Shown in pieces: positions 12,475 to 23,289 of a stretch of DNA of 64,000 bases. Each line of letters starts with the position of its first letter. Position 1 is the stretch's first letter. Under the pieces are notes generated by a model. It made no database searches. It was given only the letters and a program-made list of their open reading frames with translations, and was not told where the DNA came from. The stretch comes from Rhizophagus clarus (lineage: Eukaryota > Glomeromycota > Glomeromycetes > Glomerales > Glomeraceae), in NCBI GenBank assembly GCA_015698045.1, contig BLAL01000229.1, positions 248,001-312,000 on the forward strand, read 5' to 3'. Both the position numbers and the translations under genes were made by a program.

Positions 12475-12749
12475 TTTCTTTCTATCTTTTTTTATTAGAA
12501 ATCTAAAAACTCTGATCTGAGATGTGGTATTTTTATATGTAACTGATAAGATATGGACAGTCAAACTTTAAAAAAATATCAATTGAATTCTTTGGGAAAA
12601 AAGCACAAAGTAAATTTTTTTATAATATTACGACTGTGATATCATGACTGCACTATATAAAAGGAAATTTGGGTCAACAACTTGAAAAGTTTTTTTTAAA
12701 ACTTCATTACATAATTCCGAGATAGAGAACTAATGTAACAAATTCTGTC

Positions 12750-14460
12750 AATGCGCTGCAGATAAAAATCAATGTAACCATTAACAATTTTTTTTCCTGA
12801 TCAATTATTGATCTAAATTTCCATTTATTTATCGTGACCACGATATTCATGTCAAATTTTTCAGATCATTACCCTAGATTCCACCAATGTGCTGCAGATA
12901 AAGATCTTTTGCAGATAAAGAATCAACAGAACTGTTGACAAAATTTTTTTCCGATCAATTTTTTGATCTAAATTTCTGTTCATGTCCTGCGATCACCTTA
13001 CATGTAACCGCAATTTTTCCATTTCCCAAAATTTCATCAATTTACTTTACATTGCACTAATATTGCACTGTTAAATATTTAATATAATATTTTTTCTATT
13101 AAGATTAAAAGAATAGTTAATAATTTATTATCAATCCTAATTATTAAAATAAATATATAATATATTAAACTTATGAAAAATGTACTCTATTTAAGTATTA
13201 GGACAGCATAATATAGTACGTACAGTATAATTCTTCAACCCTGATTATGTAACCATTAACAAATTTTTCTCCTGATCAATTATCCCGAAAATCCGTTTAT
13301 GTCCTGCGATCACGATATTCACGTCAAATTTTTCAGATTACCCCTGAATTCTATCAATGCGCTGCAGATAAAAAATCAATGTAATCATTAACAATTTTTT
13401 TCCGGTCAATTATTGATCTAAATTTCTATTTATTTATTGCGACCACGATATTCATGCCAAATTTTTCAGATCATTACCCTAGATTCCACAAATGTGCTGC
13501 AGATAAAGATCTTTTGCAGATAAAGAATCAACAGAACTGTTGACAAAATTTTTTTCTGATCAATTTGTTGATCTAAATTTCTGTTCATGTCCTGCGATCA
13601 CCTTACATGTAACCGCAATTTTTCCATTTCCCAAAATTTCATCAATTTACTGTATACATTGCACTAATATTGTACTGTTAAATATTTAATATAATATTTT
13701 TTCTATTAAGATTAAAAGAATAGTTAATAATTTATTATCAATCCTAATTATTAAAATAAATATATAATATATTAAACATATGAAAAAATGTACTCTATTT
13801 AAGTATTAGGACAGCATAGTAATATAGTACGTACAGTATAATTCTTCAACCCTGATTATGTAAACATTAACAAATTTTTTCTCCTGATCAATTATCCCGA
13901 AAATCCGTTTATGTCTTGCGATCACGATATTCATGTCAAATTTTTCAGATTACCCCTGAATTCTATCAATGCGCTGCAGATAAAAAATCAATGTAACCAT
14001 TAATAATTTTTTCTGATCAATTATTGATCTAAATTTCTATTTATTTATTGCGACCACGATATTCATGTCAAATTTTTCAGATCATTACCCTAGATTCCAC
14101 CAATGTGCTGCAAATAAAGATCTTTTGCAGATAAAGAATCAACAGAACTGTTGACAAAATTTTTCTGACCAATTTTTTGATCTAAATTTCTATTTATGTC
14201 CTGCGATCACCTTACATGTAACCGCAATTTTTCCATTGCCCAAAATTTCATCAATGTACTGTAAACATTGCATTAATATTGCACTGTTAAATATTTAATA
14301 TAATATTTTTTCTATTTAGATTAGATTAAAAGAACAATCCTAATTATTAAAATAAATATATAATATATTAAACATATGAAAAAAATGTACTCTATTTAAG
14401 TATTAGGACAGCATAATATAGTACGTACAGTATAATTCTTCAACCCTGATTATGTAACCA
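12750..14460. repeat. Three tandem ~606-bp repeats in the right arm
   Basis: The sequence GCGCTGCAGATAAAAA recurs at about 12757, 13363 and 13973, and GTACGTACAGTATAATTC recurs at about 13217, 13828 and 14421, giving a period near 606 bp. Units are over 90% alike by eye, with small indels and one deletion in the third copy. No open frame of coding character. Confidence 0.75.
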
Positions 14461-15031
14461 TTAACAAATTTTTTCTCCTGATCAATTATCCCGAAAATCC
14501 GTTTATGTCCTGCGATCACGATATTCATATAAAGTTTCTTTACTTGTAACCGTTAATATTGCTCGAAATTACCATTAATGTTCTGTGGACAAAGAGCTAA
14601 TATACCCATTAAGGATTTTCCCGATCAATTATTCCAATAATTTGAAAATTTTGTTGGCCAAATTTCCGTTTATGTCCTACAGTTACGATACTCATATATA
14701 ATTTCTTTACATGTAACCGTTAAGACGTCAAATTTTCCCAAAATTTTCGTCATAAAGAATCGATGTAACCATTAACAAATTCTTCCGATCAACTATCCAA
14801 GATTTAATGTAACCATGAACGTTTTTTTCGAGAATGCTAACCCAATTTCCTTTTATGTGCTGCGGTCACGATGTAATTTTTTCTTAATATTAGGAGAAAT
14901 CTCTATAAATAAATAAAGATGATGCTGTATTCGTTTCGTCAGGAATCACCTATTTCTTTACGTGACGAATCACCTATTTCTTTACGTTGCTACTAGCACA
15001 ATACCGATAAGTACCATCTTGTTTGTTTATC

Positions 15032-16602
15032 ATGACTAAACGCAGAGGAGTAACAGAAAAAGGTAATAATACTATATTTTTGATTTAAAATTTATATAGT
15101 AATTGCGCCTAATACTATTATAATGATACCTAAAAGACAAGGCAACAAAAGCTGCAAAGACTACAAAAACTATTTGTACATATGTTGCCAACTCTTCACG
15201 TGATTATAATAAGGAAAGAGATGAAAGGAGAGAGGAAGGAAGTGAACATGAACAAGATAATTTACATGGACAAGATGTAGATATTGGAGAAGGTAATAAT
15301 AGACAAGATGATGATATTGAAAGAATTATTTTGGGTAAATACGTTATAATAATTGTTTTATTATTCAATTGAAATGATATTTCTGCAAATTTATTTAAAA
15401 CTAAATTTACTTCGTTATAATGAAGATATGCTTCCAGAGCAAGAAGAAAGAAATATTGAAAAAGAAAGAAGAGAAAATGAGAAGAAAGAGATGGAGAGGA
15501 GAGATAAAGAGAGAAGAGAGAAAGAAAGAAGAGAGAAAGAGAGAAGAGAGAAAGAGAGAAGAGAGAAAGAGAGAAGAGAGAGGGATAGGAGAGAGAAAGA
15601 TAAAGAACAAGAAGAAAATGAAAATGATGAAAGCGGTAAAAACATAAAATCTGAACATAATTAATGAATATAATTTTATTCTCATTTAATATTACTTCTA
15701 GAGAGTGAAGAAGAAATTCCGGTTCAATTTGGCGCAATGACCAATCAATTGCAAATTTGCAATTGGTTGGTCTTACATCCAAGTGTACTACATCTGGCAA
15801 ACAAAATGCTTGATGCCTCGACGAAGCAGCCATCAACAAATTTGCCACTAACCACCTCGACTTCGTCACCATCTGACAACGTAAAATCCATTTCTTATTT
15901 TGGTTGTTACATTCTTACCAATTAAGAACAATCGTTATTACACAGAATTACTGATGTATTATGTATTATTGATATTATTACTGTTTAGGATAATTATCGT
16001 CTTATTGACGAAGAAATGAAATGCCTTTTTTTGCGAACTAAAAATCCGCCCGATCATGCGTTTGATAAAATAACACAAAAAATTTTTGGGCATGATGCTT
16101 ATCAAAGCGTGGCGAAGTCAATTAACGAACGATATCGTAAATCATTTTCCGACTATCGATATCAATTGAAAAATGTACTTTCAACATTAGTAAAAGAATT
16201 TCGACAAATTGTAGAAAGGTGATCGATACGTTCATATCGTTATGTTGTTGTTTTATTACAATGATTTAATGATTTAAATTTTTTTTCTATTAAAGTGGAT
16301 ATACGGAAAGTTCAGATCCTACCGACGAGGAAGTAAACAATTTCATATCACGTGAGGTGGTTTTAAAGAGAATCTTAAGCCGATACGTTTCAGCCATCGA
16401 TTTTACAAAATTATCGGAAACTTCACTAGATAAATTAATAGAATTCTCCAGAAAATGCTTCAAAATAGTCTGGGTTGAAACTGAAAGCGCAAATATCAAA
16501 GAAAAGGTTAAGGAGTTAGATGTTATTACAGAAGATCTAGAAATTCCTTCCCGTAGCGGAAGAAACATTGCTAGCTCTTTAAAACTCCATCTTTTTTCAT
16601 AA
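15032..16602 (+). CDS. Six-exon gene of unknown function with KERRE repeats (384 aa)
   Basis: Exons are 15032-15062, 15137-15334, 15426-15635, 15702-15880, 15989-16218 and 16296-16602. All five introns are GT...AG and the sum is 1155 nt with no stop. The N-terminus is basic (MTKRRGV). Exon 3 encodes a charged, presumably helical repeat (REKERREKE several times). The C-terminal half is globular with CLFLRTKNPPDHAFDKITQK, RYRKSFSDYRYQL and FISREVVLKRIL. This half resembles part of the gene at 25409 (LFLRT…KLFPH…RFRKVFDGWRSEL), so the two may be distant paralogues. Function is unknown; a DNA-associated role is only a guess from the basic N-terminus. It lies between the foldback element and the hAT element. 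Confidence 0.75.
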
Positions 16603-17103
16603 ATACAGTACATATCACATAAAAGACCGTGATAACATTGATATGTTTTTTATTCCTTTATGATAATAAAGATTACAATATATCATAGCGCCACCACTCT
16701 GCTAATAATTCATGTGACCTGATTTCGCGTTGTACGTAGATTTTATTGATTTTTATTGTGCCGCGTTAACCATCTCTTTTTCTTCCCAACTTGTTTACCA
16801 TTTTTCGAAGCTATACTTTTCCGCGAATTAATTACGGTTTCGGCATTACGTCTGTAAAAATATGTCGTAATAATTTCGGCATAGCTATTTTTTTTTGACA
16901 TATTGCCGTATTGTATTTTTACAGCCGTATTAAATTTATACAGACGTAATTGCCGAATTGTCAAAATGATTTACGCCAATGACATCATAGTATCACAATA
17001 TATTTACATTAAAAATTTTGCATATTTGTTTAAATGTTCTTTGTTTCTACTTTGAAATTTTCTTTGTTCTGCTACTTTTTTCAATAAAATAAAGCAAGTT
17101 ATA

Positions 17104-19517
17104 ATGAGTGAAAGTGAAAATCCAGTACTAAAAAAGCCAAATGCCAAACCAGGTCGAAAACCAAAAGAAGTTTGGAATTTTTTTATAGCTATTGGAGAAA
17201 AAAAAGAAGGACACCAAGGTTGTAAATGTAAATATTGTCCATGGAGTCAAACACGTGGTGAGCCAAATAATATGGAAGCACATTTGGCACTTAGTTGTCA
17301 TAAAGCACCTTATGACGTTAAAGAAAAATTTTTACTTATGGTTAAAACACGTGGAGAAATTGAAACTTTAGAAATATTATCCAAAAAAAGAAAAGTTGGA
17401 TATCAACAGTCAATTACAAAATACGGTGAATCAAAAATAATTGAACCAATTAAAAAGCAAATTTGTGATCGTACAGTGGCCAAATTTTTTATCTGCTGTG
17501 GTGTTTCTTTCCGTCTTGTTGAACATCCTTTTTTTATTGATATGGTTAAAAGTCTATGTTTAGGGTATGATCCTCCAAGTGCAAATGCGCTTTCACAAGA
17601 TTTTTTATATGAAGAATTGGCAAAAATCGTGGTTGATCAGCATTTAGAACTAAAAAGAACAAAAAATTTAACGTTAGGTAATAAAAAAAGATTACAATTT
17701 TTATTTGTTCTTATTTGTAAACAAATTTATTAATTATTATTATTTAATTAGGATTTGATGGCTGGACAAGCCCTTTAGGACAGTCATTATATGCGTTTGT
17801 AATAATGACACCTGATCGAAGAGAGATTATACATTGCATAAAAAATCTCTCTGCTAATTCCCATACAGCAAATTTTCTTGCTGATCAGTTAGACGAAGTA
17901 ATTACTGAAATTGGTGCAGAAAATTTTGCTGCAGTTGTATCAGATCATGCATCCGCTTGTGCAGCTGCTAAAAAAATAATTGCTGAACGGTATAAGCAGA
18001 TATTACCCATCAGATGTATTGCCCACCATGTAAATCTTATTTCAACCGACATTTGTAAAACAACATTTGCAAAGGATGTAATTTCAAAATGTCAAAAAAT
18101 AGTTAAATACTTTAAACAGTCTCATCAAGCTGGTGAAGAATTACGTTCAAAAATAACAAATGAAATAAAAGGAGGAGGACTAAAAACATATGTAGTAACT
18201 AGGTGGACTACAGCTTGGGACTGCACAAATTCAATTTTACGACTTGAGCAAATACTTAAAAATGTAAGAAAAAATATATTTGTATTATATATTCATTTAC
18301 TAATTTTTTATTAATAATTAACTAATCAAGGTATTAGATGAAACTCCGGAAAAATTAAGTACTGACATTTCAGAACTTATTCGAAGTCGATCTTTTTTTA
18401 CCGATGTTGAAGCTGTAAATACTCTCCTAGGACCAGTAAAATCAGTTGTTAAATCACTAGAATTTAAAACAACAACTCTTGCAGATTGCTTTATTGAACT
18501 GATCAACCTTTCACGGAAAATCAAATCACTTCCGCCTGTTTCCAATTATGATTTTAAGCATCAATGTGTTGAGCTGTTTAATAAACGTTGGCAAGAATTT
18601 GATATTCAACTTTACATTTTAGCATACTTACTTCATCCGCACTACAGAGGTAAATATTTTATTAAAACTTAGAATTGTTACTATAATAATTTTTTTAATT
18701 CTTTTTAATATTAATTTAGGAAAAGGCTTACGACCAACTGTATTACGTGATGTGTATATTTTGGCTATGAAAATATGGATTAATATGGGTGGTGGCGAAT
18801 TTTCTTCCGCCGATTTAATTTCTCAAATCCAATCTTTTTATTTAAGAAAAGAAGAATACAACATTCCATTTAGTACAAGTAAGGGTGATGCTATTACTTG
18901 GTGGATTTTGTGTAATCCCGTTCATAATAACGAAAATCATATACAAAAGTTGGCGTTGAAAGTATTGGCAATAACTCCTCACAATGCCGGATGTGAGAGG
19001 GTTTTTTCAGTATTGGGATGGTTTGCAAATCAAAGAAGAACTAAGTAAGTTTTAACTTTATATTTAATATACGTTTTTACAGCTTACTTAATATTTTATA
19101 ATTATATAAAATAGATTGAAAGTTGAAAAATTGGAAGCTATGGCCAAACTTCATACACACTATATTACAAATGCCCAAAAAGAATTAAAATATGCTTATG
19201 CAGGTGTATCAGAAGACGATTTTCAATTTTCCATACAAAAAGCACTGTCAGAAGCTAACGCGAGTGACGATTTAGATGAGGATGAGGATGAATTTTTTGA
19301 TGATGACGATAACGAAGAGGATAATCACGATTCAAACATTCCTAGTCAGAGAGATACAGAAATCGAAAGATGGGTTGACATAAATGATCCAGAACTAAAA
19401 AGATTACTTAATATAGAAGTAAATGTAGTCATTGAACCACATCCATTACCTATTATTAATCATGGTTCAAATGTATTTGACATTGAGGCTACCGTTGATA
19501 AAATATTAGGTAGTTAA
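17104..19517 (+). CDS. hAT transposase with BED-type zinc finger, five exons (710 aa)
   Basis: Exons 17104-17677, 17752-18263, 18331-18649, 18720-19044 and 19115-19517 join to 2133 nt without a stop; all introns are GT...AG. Residues about 35-75 form a BED-like finger (CKYCPW … HLALSCH). The RNase H-like core starts at GFDGWTSPLGQSLYAF (first Asp), continues with VVSDHASACAAAKKI (second Asp) and the IRCIAHHVNLI C-x2-H region. The C-terminal dimerisation domain reads WWILCNP … LALKVLAITPHNAGCERVFS. An acidic tail follows. The protein would bind the TIRs and cut and rejoin the element. Intact ends, frame and target duplication together argue that this copy moved recently. Confidence 0.9.
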
Positions 19518-19739
19518 TATTTGAAATTCAATTTATTTTTTTACGTGAAGAACAATTACCAGTATTCAAAAATAAACAATAAAACTGAATATTGTCTATT
19601 TGTGTCACTATATGATTTTTGTATTTAACATAAAATAACTGTTCAACTCTCAAAGTGAATTAAAGATAGTGCTCGCATGAGCCGAAGATTCTTATTGAAA
19701 TATAAAATTTATTATCATTCCTAATTTCTTTTCTCACCC

Positions 19740-20240
19740 ACAATTACCTTCTAGGGTCATTCCATAGTAACCCGGGAAGGTCCCTACAAAAAAAAACCAA
19801 AAAAAGGAATGTCAGTAATGTTTATTAACGATCCTATAATAATAGGATAATTCCCATTCTATATTACCTTCCAAGGGCCATTCCGAAGTGCCCAGAAGGG
19901 TCCTACAAAAGAAAGGGAACGTTAGTAACGTTCATAGTAAAAAGCAACACTAAAGTCCCTCTCAACTTACATTACCGAATCTCTAAGCCGAAATTCAAGT
20001 CCAGGAGCCGTTCCTAAAGAAATAAAAGGTTAATAGCGTTCCCATAATAAAAAAATAACACCAAAATTCAACTTACAGTACATTACCGAAGTTCTAGACT
20101 GAAATTCAAGTCCATAAATCGTCCCTAAGTCAAAAAAGAGAAGAAGGAACGTTAGTAATGTTCCAAAAATAAAAAAAAAAATCACGAACCCTTCCCCCTG
20201 TACTTACCGTTTTAGTGTTTCAGACCGAAAATGAAAAAAT
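19740..20240 (-). repeat. Micro-exon-like array inside hAT 3' region (minus strand)
   Basis: Read on the minus strand, four units of 38, 38, 35 and 36 nt (20124-20087, 20013-19976, 19902-19868, 19783-19748) are each preceded by T-rich tracts ending in TAG and followed by GTAATG/GTAATA/GTAATT. The gaps contain hairpins such as GGAACATTACTAACGTTCC and GAACGTTACTAACGTTCC, which embed the canonical branch-site heptamer TACTAAC. The first two units are alike (CTGGACTTGAATTTCGGCTT; 12 of 13 residues similar in one frame). Concatenation does not keep that frame open, so coding is doubtful. Confidence 0.65.
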
Positions 20241-20499
20241 AATTTTTTTAAAAATATTTCGGCTTAAAAACCGACATAAATAATTTTTTTTCTTTTAACT
20301 ATTCGGCTTAAATTTTTTATTAAAAAAATAAGCCAATCGGTATTTTTTCAAAAGTCGGATTTTTATTTGTAATATTTTTTTTAAAAAGGTTAAAAATCAC
20401 GATTTCGGTATCAGTCATATGATTTTATTTACCGATCATTTTTATAAAAAAAATTATTTTTTTCGTTAGCCGTTAAGAATGTCTACTAGAATCTGTAAG

Positions 20500-20945
20500 T
20501 ATATGGAAAACAAAGTTTTTTGGAATTTACTTTGAAGAAACGTGCTAAACGTTTTTTATCTTAAGTTTCGGTTTTCTGGAGTCTATAGGATATGGGTAAG
20601 TACGAGTTTTTTTGGAATTTACGCTGAAGAAACGTACTGACCGTTTCTTTTCTTATTTTTTGTAGGTTTCGGTTTTCTGGAGTCTATGGGATACGGGTAC
20701 TTGTATGGGGGACGAGTTTTTTTGTAATTTACTTTGAGGAAACGTATTAACCGTTTCTTTTCTTATTTTTTGTAGGTTTCGGGTTTTCTGGTGTCTAATG
20801 GTAAGTGTGTAGGGACAAGTCCTTTTGGAATTTACTTTAAGGAAACGTACTAACCGTTTCTTTTCTTATTTTTTTGTAAGTTTCAGCTTTCTGGTGTCTA
20901 TAGGATACGGATAAATGTGTGAGGATGAGTTCTTGTGGAAGTTTT
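20500..20945 (+). repeat. Micro-exon-like array inside hAT 3' region (plus strand)
   Basis: Four related units (GTTTCGGTTTTCTGGAGTCT + ATGGGATACGG and variants) are separated by spacers carrying GAAGAAACGTACTGACCGTTTC-type hairpins and ending TTTTTTGTAG; for example 20666-20696 is followed by GTACTTG. This array is in the opposite orientation to the one at 19.74-20.24 kb. The 20240-20500 stretch between them is T/A-rich with a TTCGGCTTAAAAACCGA-like inverted motif. 20945-21250 holds no recognisable gene. Confidence 0.6.
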
Positions 20946-21279
20946 TTGAAGAAATATAATAATTTTATTTGTCTCAAATTAATAAATAAAAATTGGACTT
21001 GATTTTATATAAACTTAGATTCGAAATTGTATATTTTATAGTAAAATTTGAACTTGTATGCTGATTTTATAGTAAAATTAGATACATAAAAGTTCTATTA
21101 AAATTTTTGAGTCTGTATATATGGGATCCTGGTAAATCGGATCGATAGGTCATATGATCGATGCCGAAATCGCTGTGACGACGGAATCGATATCTTTTTT
21201 TTTTTATTTTTACTTAATATGTGAACTGTGTAAACAAGCCGGCTCAGAGCTTTTATTAATGGTGAATCAAATGCGAATT

Positions 21280-21440
21280 AAAGTCTGTCAAAATATATTA
21301 CTGTATTAGGTCTGTCAAAATGTATTTACGTCTGTCAAAATATATTTTGTCTGTCAAAATGTATTTCGTCTGTCAAAATGTATTTCGTCTGTCAAAATGT
21401 ATTACGTCTGTCAAAATGTATTACGTCTGTCAAAATAATT
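21280..21440 (+). repeat. Short tandem repeat GTCTGTCAAAATGTATTAC
   Basis: About eight copies of a 19-20 bp unit (GTCTGTCAAAATGTATTACG with minor changes) lie just inside the right end of the hAT element. Single inverted cognates occur near the left end (about 16843 and 16940). Such subterminal repeats are typical transposase-binding sites in hAT elements. Confidence 0.75.
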
Positions 21441-21601
21441 ACGGTTACGTCAATTCGGATTCGGCTCTGCTGCCGTATATTTCGGCATTCTAAGAATCTA
21501 ATTCGCGGAGAAGTATATTCGAAGCGAAATATAAAACCACATAGACTATAATAAATATTTTTATTTAATATTTTATTTAGTTAAATAACTAGTATAGCGT
21601 T

Positions 21602-21940
21602 TTAATCTTAGATAATGTATCTATACATAAAAGTCAGCGTTTGCGGAATATTTGTGAGGAGAAAGGAATACGACTTGAGTTTTTGCCATCTTATTCTCCC
21701 GATTATAATCCCGTAAGAATTTAATCTTCCATTATTTAAAAATTTATTGCTTACAGATCGAGCAAGCATTTTTTTATATTAAAAATTTTTTACGACAACA
21801 TCGTGATTGGGTAGAATCTGTAGAAAATCCAGTAGACGCGTTAAATTTCAGTTGTATGACAATTGGCAAAAATTTTGCTAAGGCGTGCTTTGAACATCTG
21901 GATATTTATAAATTAAAATTAAATGTCAAAATTATTTGAA
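21602..21940 (+). pseudogene. Tc1/mariner (DDE_3) transposase 3' remnant
   Basis: Two exon-like pieces encode the end of a DDE_3 transposase: LILDNVSIHKSQRLRNIC (the second catalytic Asp in LDN) followed by EEKGIRLEFLPSYSPDYNP. An intron (GTAAGAATTT … TTGCTTACAG) then leads to IEQAFFYIKNFLRQHRDW (third acidic residue in the IE motif) and a natural-looking stop after KACFEHLDI. The N-terminal two thirds are absent, so it is a remnant. The hAT target site ends only 77 bp upstream. 21940-22260 shows nothing recognisable. Confidence 0.75.
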
Positions 21941-22260
21941 CTTCAAAATTTATTGCTGAATAAAAGGAATTTATTATACAAATTAATAATTTTACTGAAC
22001 TAAAAGTTATTGATCAGCATTTTTATAGTAAAGAAACAAACAATCTTAACAGAAACCTTAGATTTTTAAACAGCCATCAAATTACTGACTTCCATATTGA
22101 ACAATTTTTTTTTATATTTTCTGCAATATGAATTTAACATTATCATCATATCAATTTGGCATTCAAGATAATATTCAAAAAATGTCTTAATAAATTTTAT
22201 TTAGTGCCAGTGTGATTGATAAAATGCATTATTATTTATTATTATTATAAAAAAATATCA

Positions 22261-22440
22261 AAACAAAAAAAGAACACGCCACCAGGCGAACCAGAAACCT
22301 TTACGCCACAAGGCGAACCAGAAAAAAAACTCGTCACCAGACGAACCAGGAAAAAAACCCGCCACCAGGCGGACCAAACAAACTACATAGAATAAAAAAT
22401 TCGCCACCAAGGCGACCAGAAATGAATTAAAAAAAAAACC
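22261..22440. repeat. CGCCACCAGGCG hairpin repeats
   Basis: Five copies of a 28-50 bp unit with the core CGCCACCAGGCGAACCAGAAA. The core CGCC-ACCA-GGCG is a stem-loop, and copies keep the stem through compensating changes (CGTCACCAGACG). They lie directly downstream of the minus-strand zinc-knuckle gene and would sit in its 3' untranslated region. Confidence 0.7.
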
Positions 22441-23289
22441 TATTCCTCAATTCTTCCAAAAAATTTGATTAAATCGGCCGGCTTTAAAAAATTCTTTTTA
22501 AATGGAATAGGTACCTTTTCACCTTTTCGTAAATGGCAATCTTTTGACTCGTGCGGACTGACCCAACACCTGCAGCATCTTCCCCGGTAATTTTGCTGAA
22601 TATTCGGGCAGGTATTAAAACCATGCCCGTAATATTCACATAAGTAACACGGATCTTTATATGAGCCGATAGGCGCAATCCAATTTGTCCTGCTAGATAA
22701 AGCGACCCCCTCCGACGTGCATATAAAATTTAAATTTGAACCGGGAGCCAGGTTCGAAGAAATTGGCGGGTTCGAGGAAATTGGGAAGATCGAGGAAATT
22801 GGTGAGATCGACGAAATTAAAGTCGTTAAGGGAGTTATTGATGATGAGGTTACTGAAGAGTCTAAGGGTAGCGAAGAGCTTAAAGATGAAATTGAATCCG
22901 ACAAGGATCCGTATGTTGAGACCGGAGGAGAAGGAGAGGCAATAGCAGAGACATTAAGAGGAGAAGTAGAGACAATAGGAGGAGAGATAGTAGATGAAGC
23001 AGAAGTAAGTCGTTCTTATATTGTTAGTCAGTATCAAAACATACAGTATCAGTAACCTGATAGAGCCATATACAGCATCAATGCACCCAAAAAAACATAG
23101 TGTTAACTTACCTTGGAGTATTGTAATTAACATTTGAATTGTACTAGAATTATTCTTTATTGTTATAGAATGATTAACAGATATACTTAATATATCTTTA
23201 ATCGCGTTTGGGTTATCAATTATATAAAAATCATCGCTAACTTCATTATTATTGTCGATAATAGTAGTGTTATCAATGTTATCGGGCAT
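22440..23289 (-). CDS. Two-exon protein with two CCHC zinc knuckles (250 aa)
   Basis: Exon 1 is 23289-23112 (starts MPDNIDNTTII, ends TILQ) and exon 2 is 23014-22440; the intron is GTAAGT … ATATAAG and the joined frame is 753 nt. Exon 2 begins with a long Ser/Pro/Ile-rich linker (SSISPISS repeats) and then carries two perfectly spaced knuckles, CYLCEYYGHGFNTC and CCRCWVSPHESKDC (both C-x2-C-x4-H-x4-C). It ends PADLIKFFGRIEE. Such knuckles bind single-stranded nucleic acid and are typical of retroelement Gag, but no capsid or protease region accompanies them, so a domesticated or host RNA-binding protein is also possible. The complementary strand is open by composition only. Confidence 0.7.

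Larger units (their letters stand above)
11077..14875. mobile_element. Foldback-like element with long inverted-repeat arms
   Basis: The left arm (about 11.08-11.96 kb) is built from diverged copies of ATCGTGACCGCAGGACATAA + ACGGAAATTT. The right arm (about 12.64-14.88 kb) is the same motif inverted. The outermost copies match well: left ATCGCGACCGCAGCACATAA, right on the complement ATCGTGACCGCAGCACATAA, each continuing into GGAAATT..GGGTTA. The only gene between the arms is the two-exon 63-aa frame at 12206-12474. No transposase domain is seen and target duplications were not resolved. Confidence 0.6.
16812..21517 (+). mobile_element. Complete hAT transposon (4706 bp) with perfect 8-bp target duplication
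   Basis: Terminal inverted repeats: left TATACTTTTCCGCGAATTA; right, on the complement, TATACTTCTCCGCGAATTA (18 of 19). The 8-bp sequence TTCGAAGC directly flanks both ends (16804-16811 and 21518-21525), the hallmark duplication length of hAT insertion. Subterminal GTCTGTCAAAATGTATT and ATTTCGGCAT repeats occur inside both ends. The element carries an intact transposase gene (17104-19517) and, downstream of it, two arrays of micro-exon-like units of opposite orientation. Long for its coding content because of that 3' filler. Confidence 0.9.

Noticed and set aside
15204-15872. Minus-strand 222-aa frame with SLSLFSLSLFSL repeats
   Set aside because: Antisense of the KERRE-repeat exon and its neighbours; the plus-strand six-exon model accounts for all the coding signal.
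22717-23055. Plus-strand acidic frame (EEIGKIEEIGEIDEI repeats)
   Set aside because: Antisense of the Ser/Pro/Ile linker in the zinc-knuckle gene, whose frame has two perfect knuckles and a clean splice.
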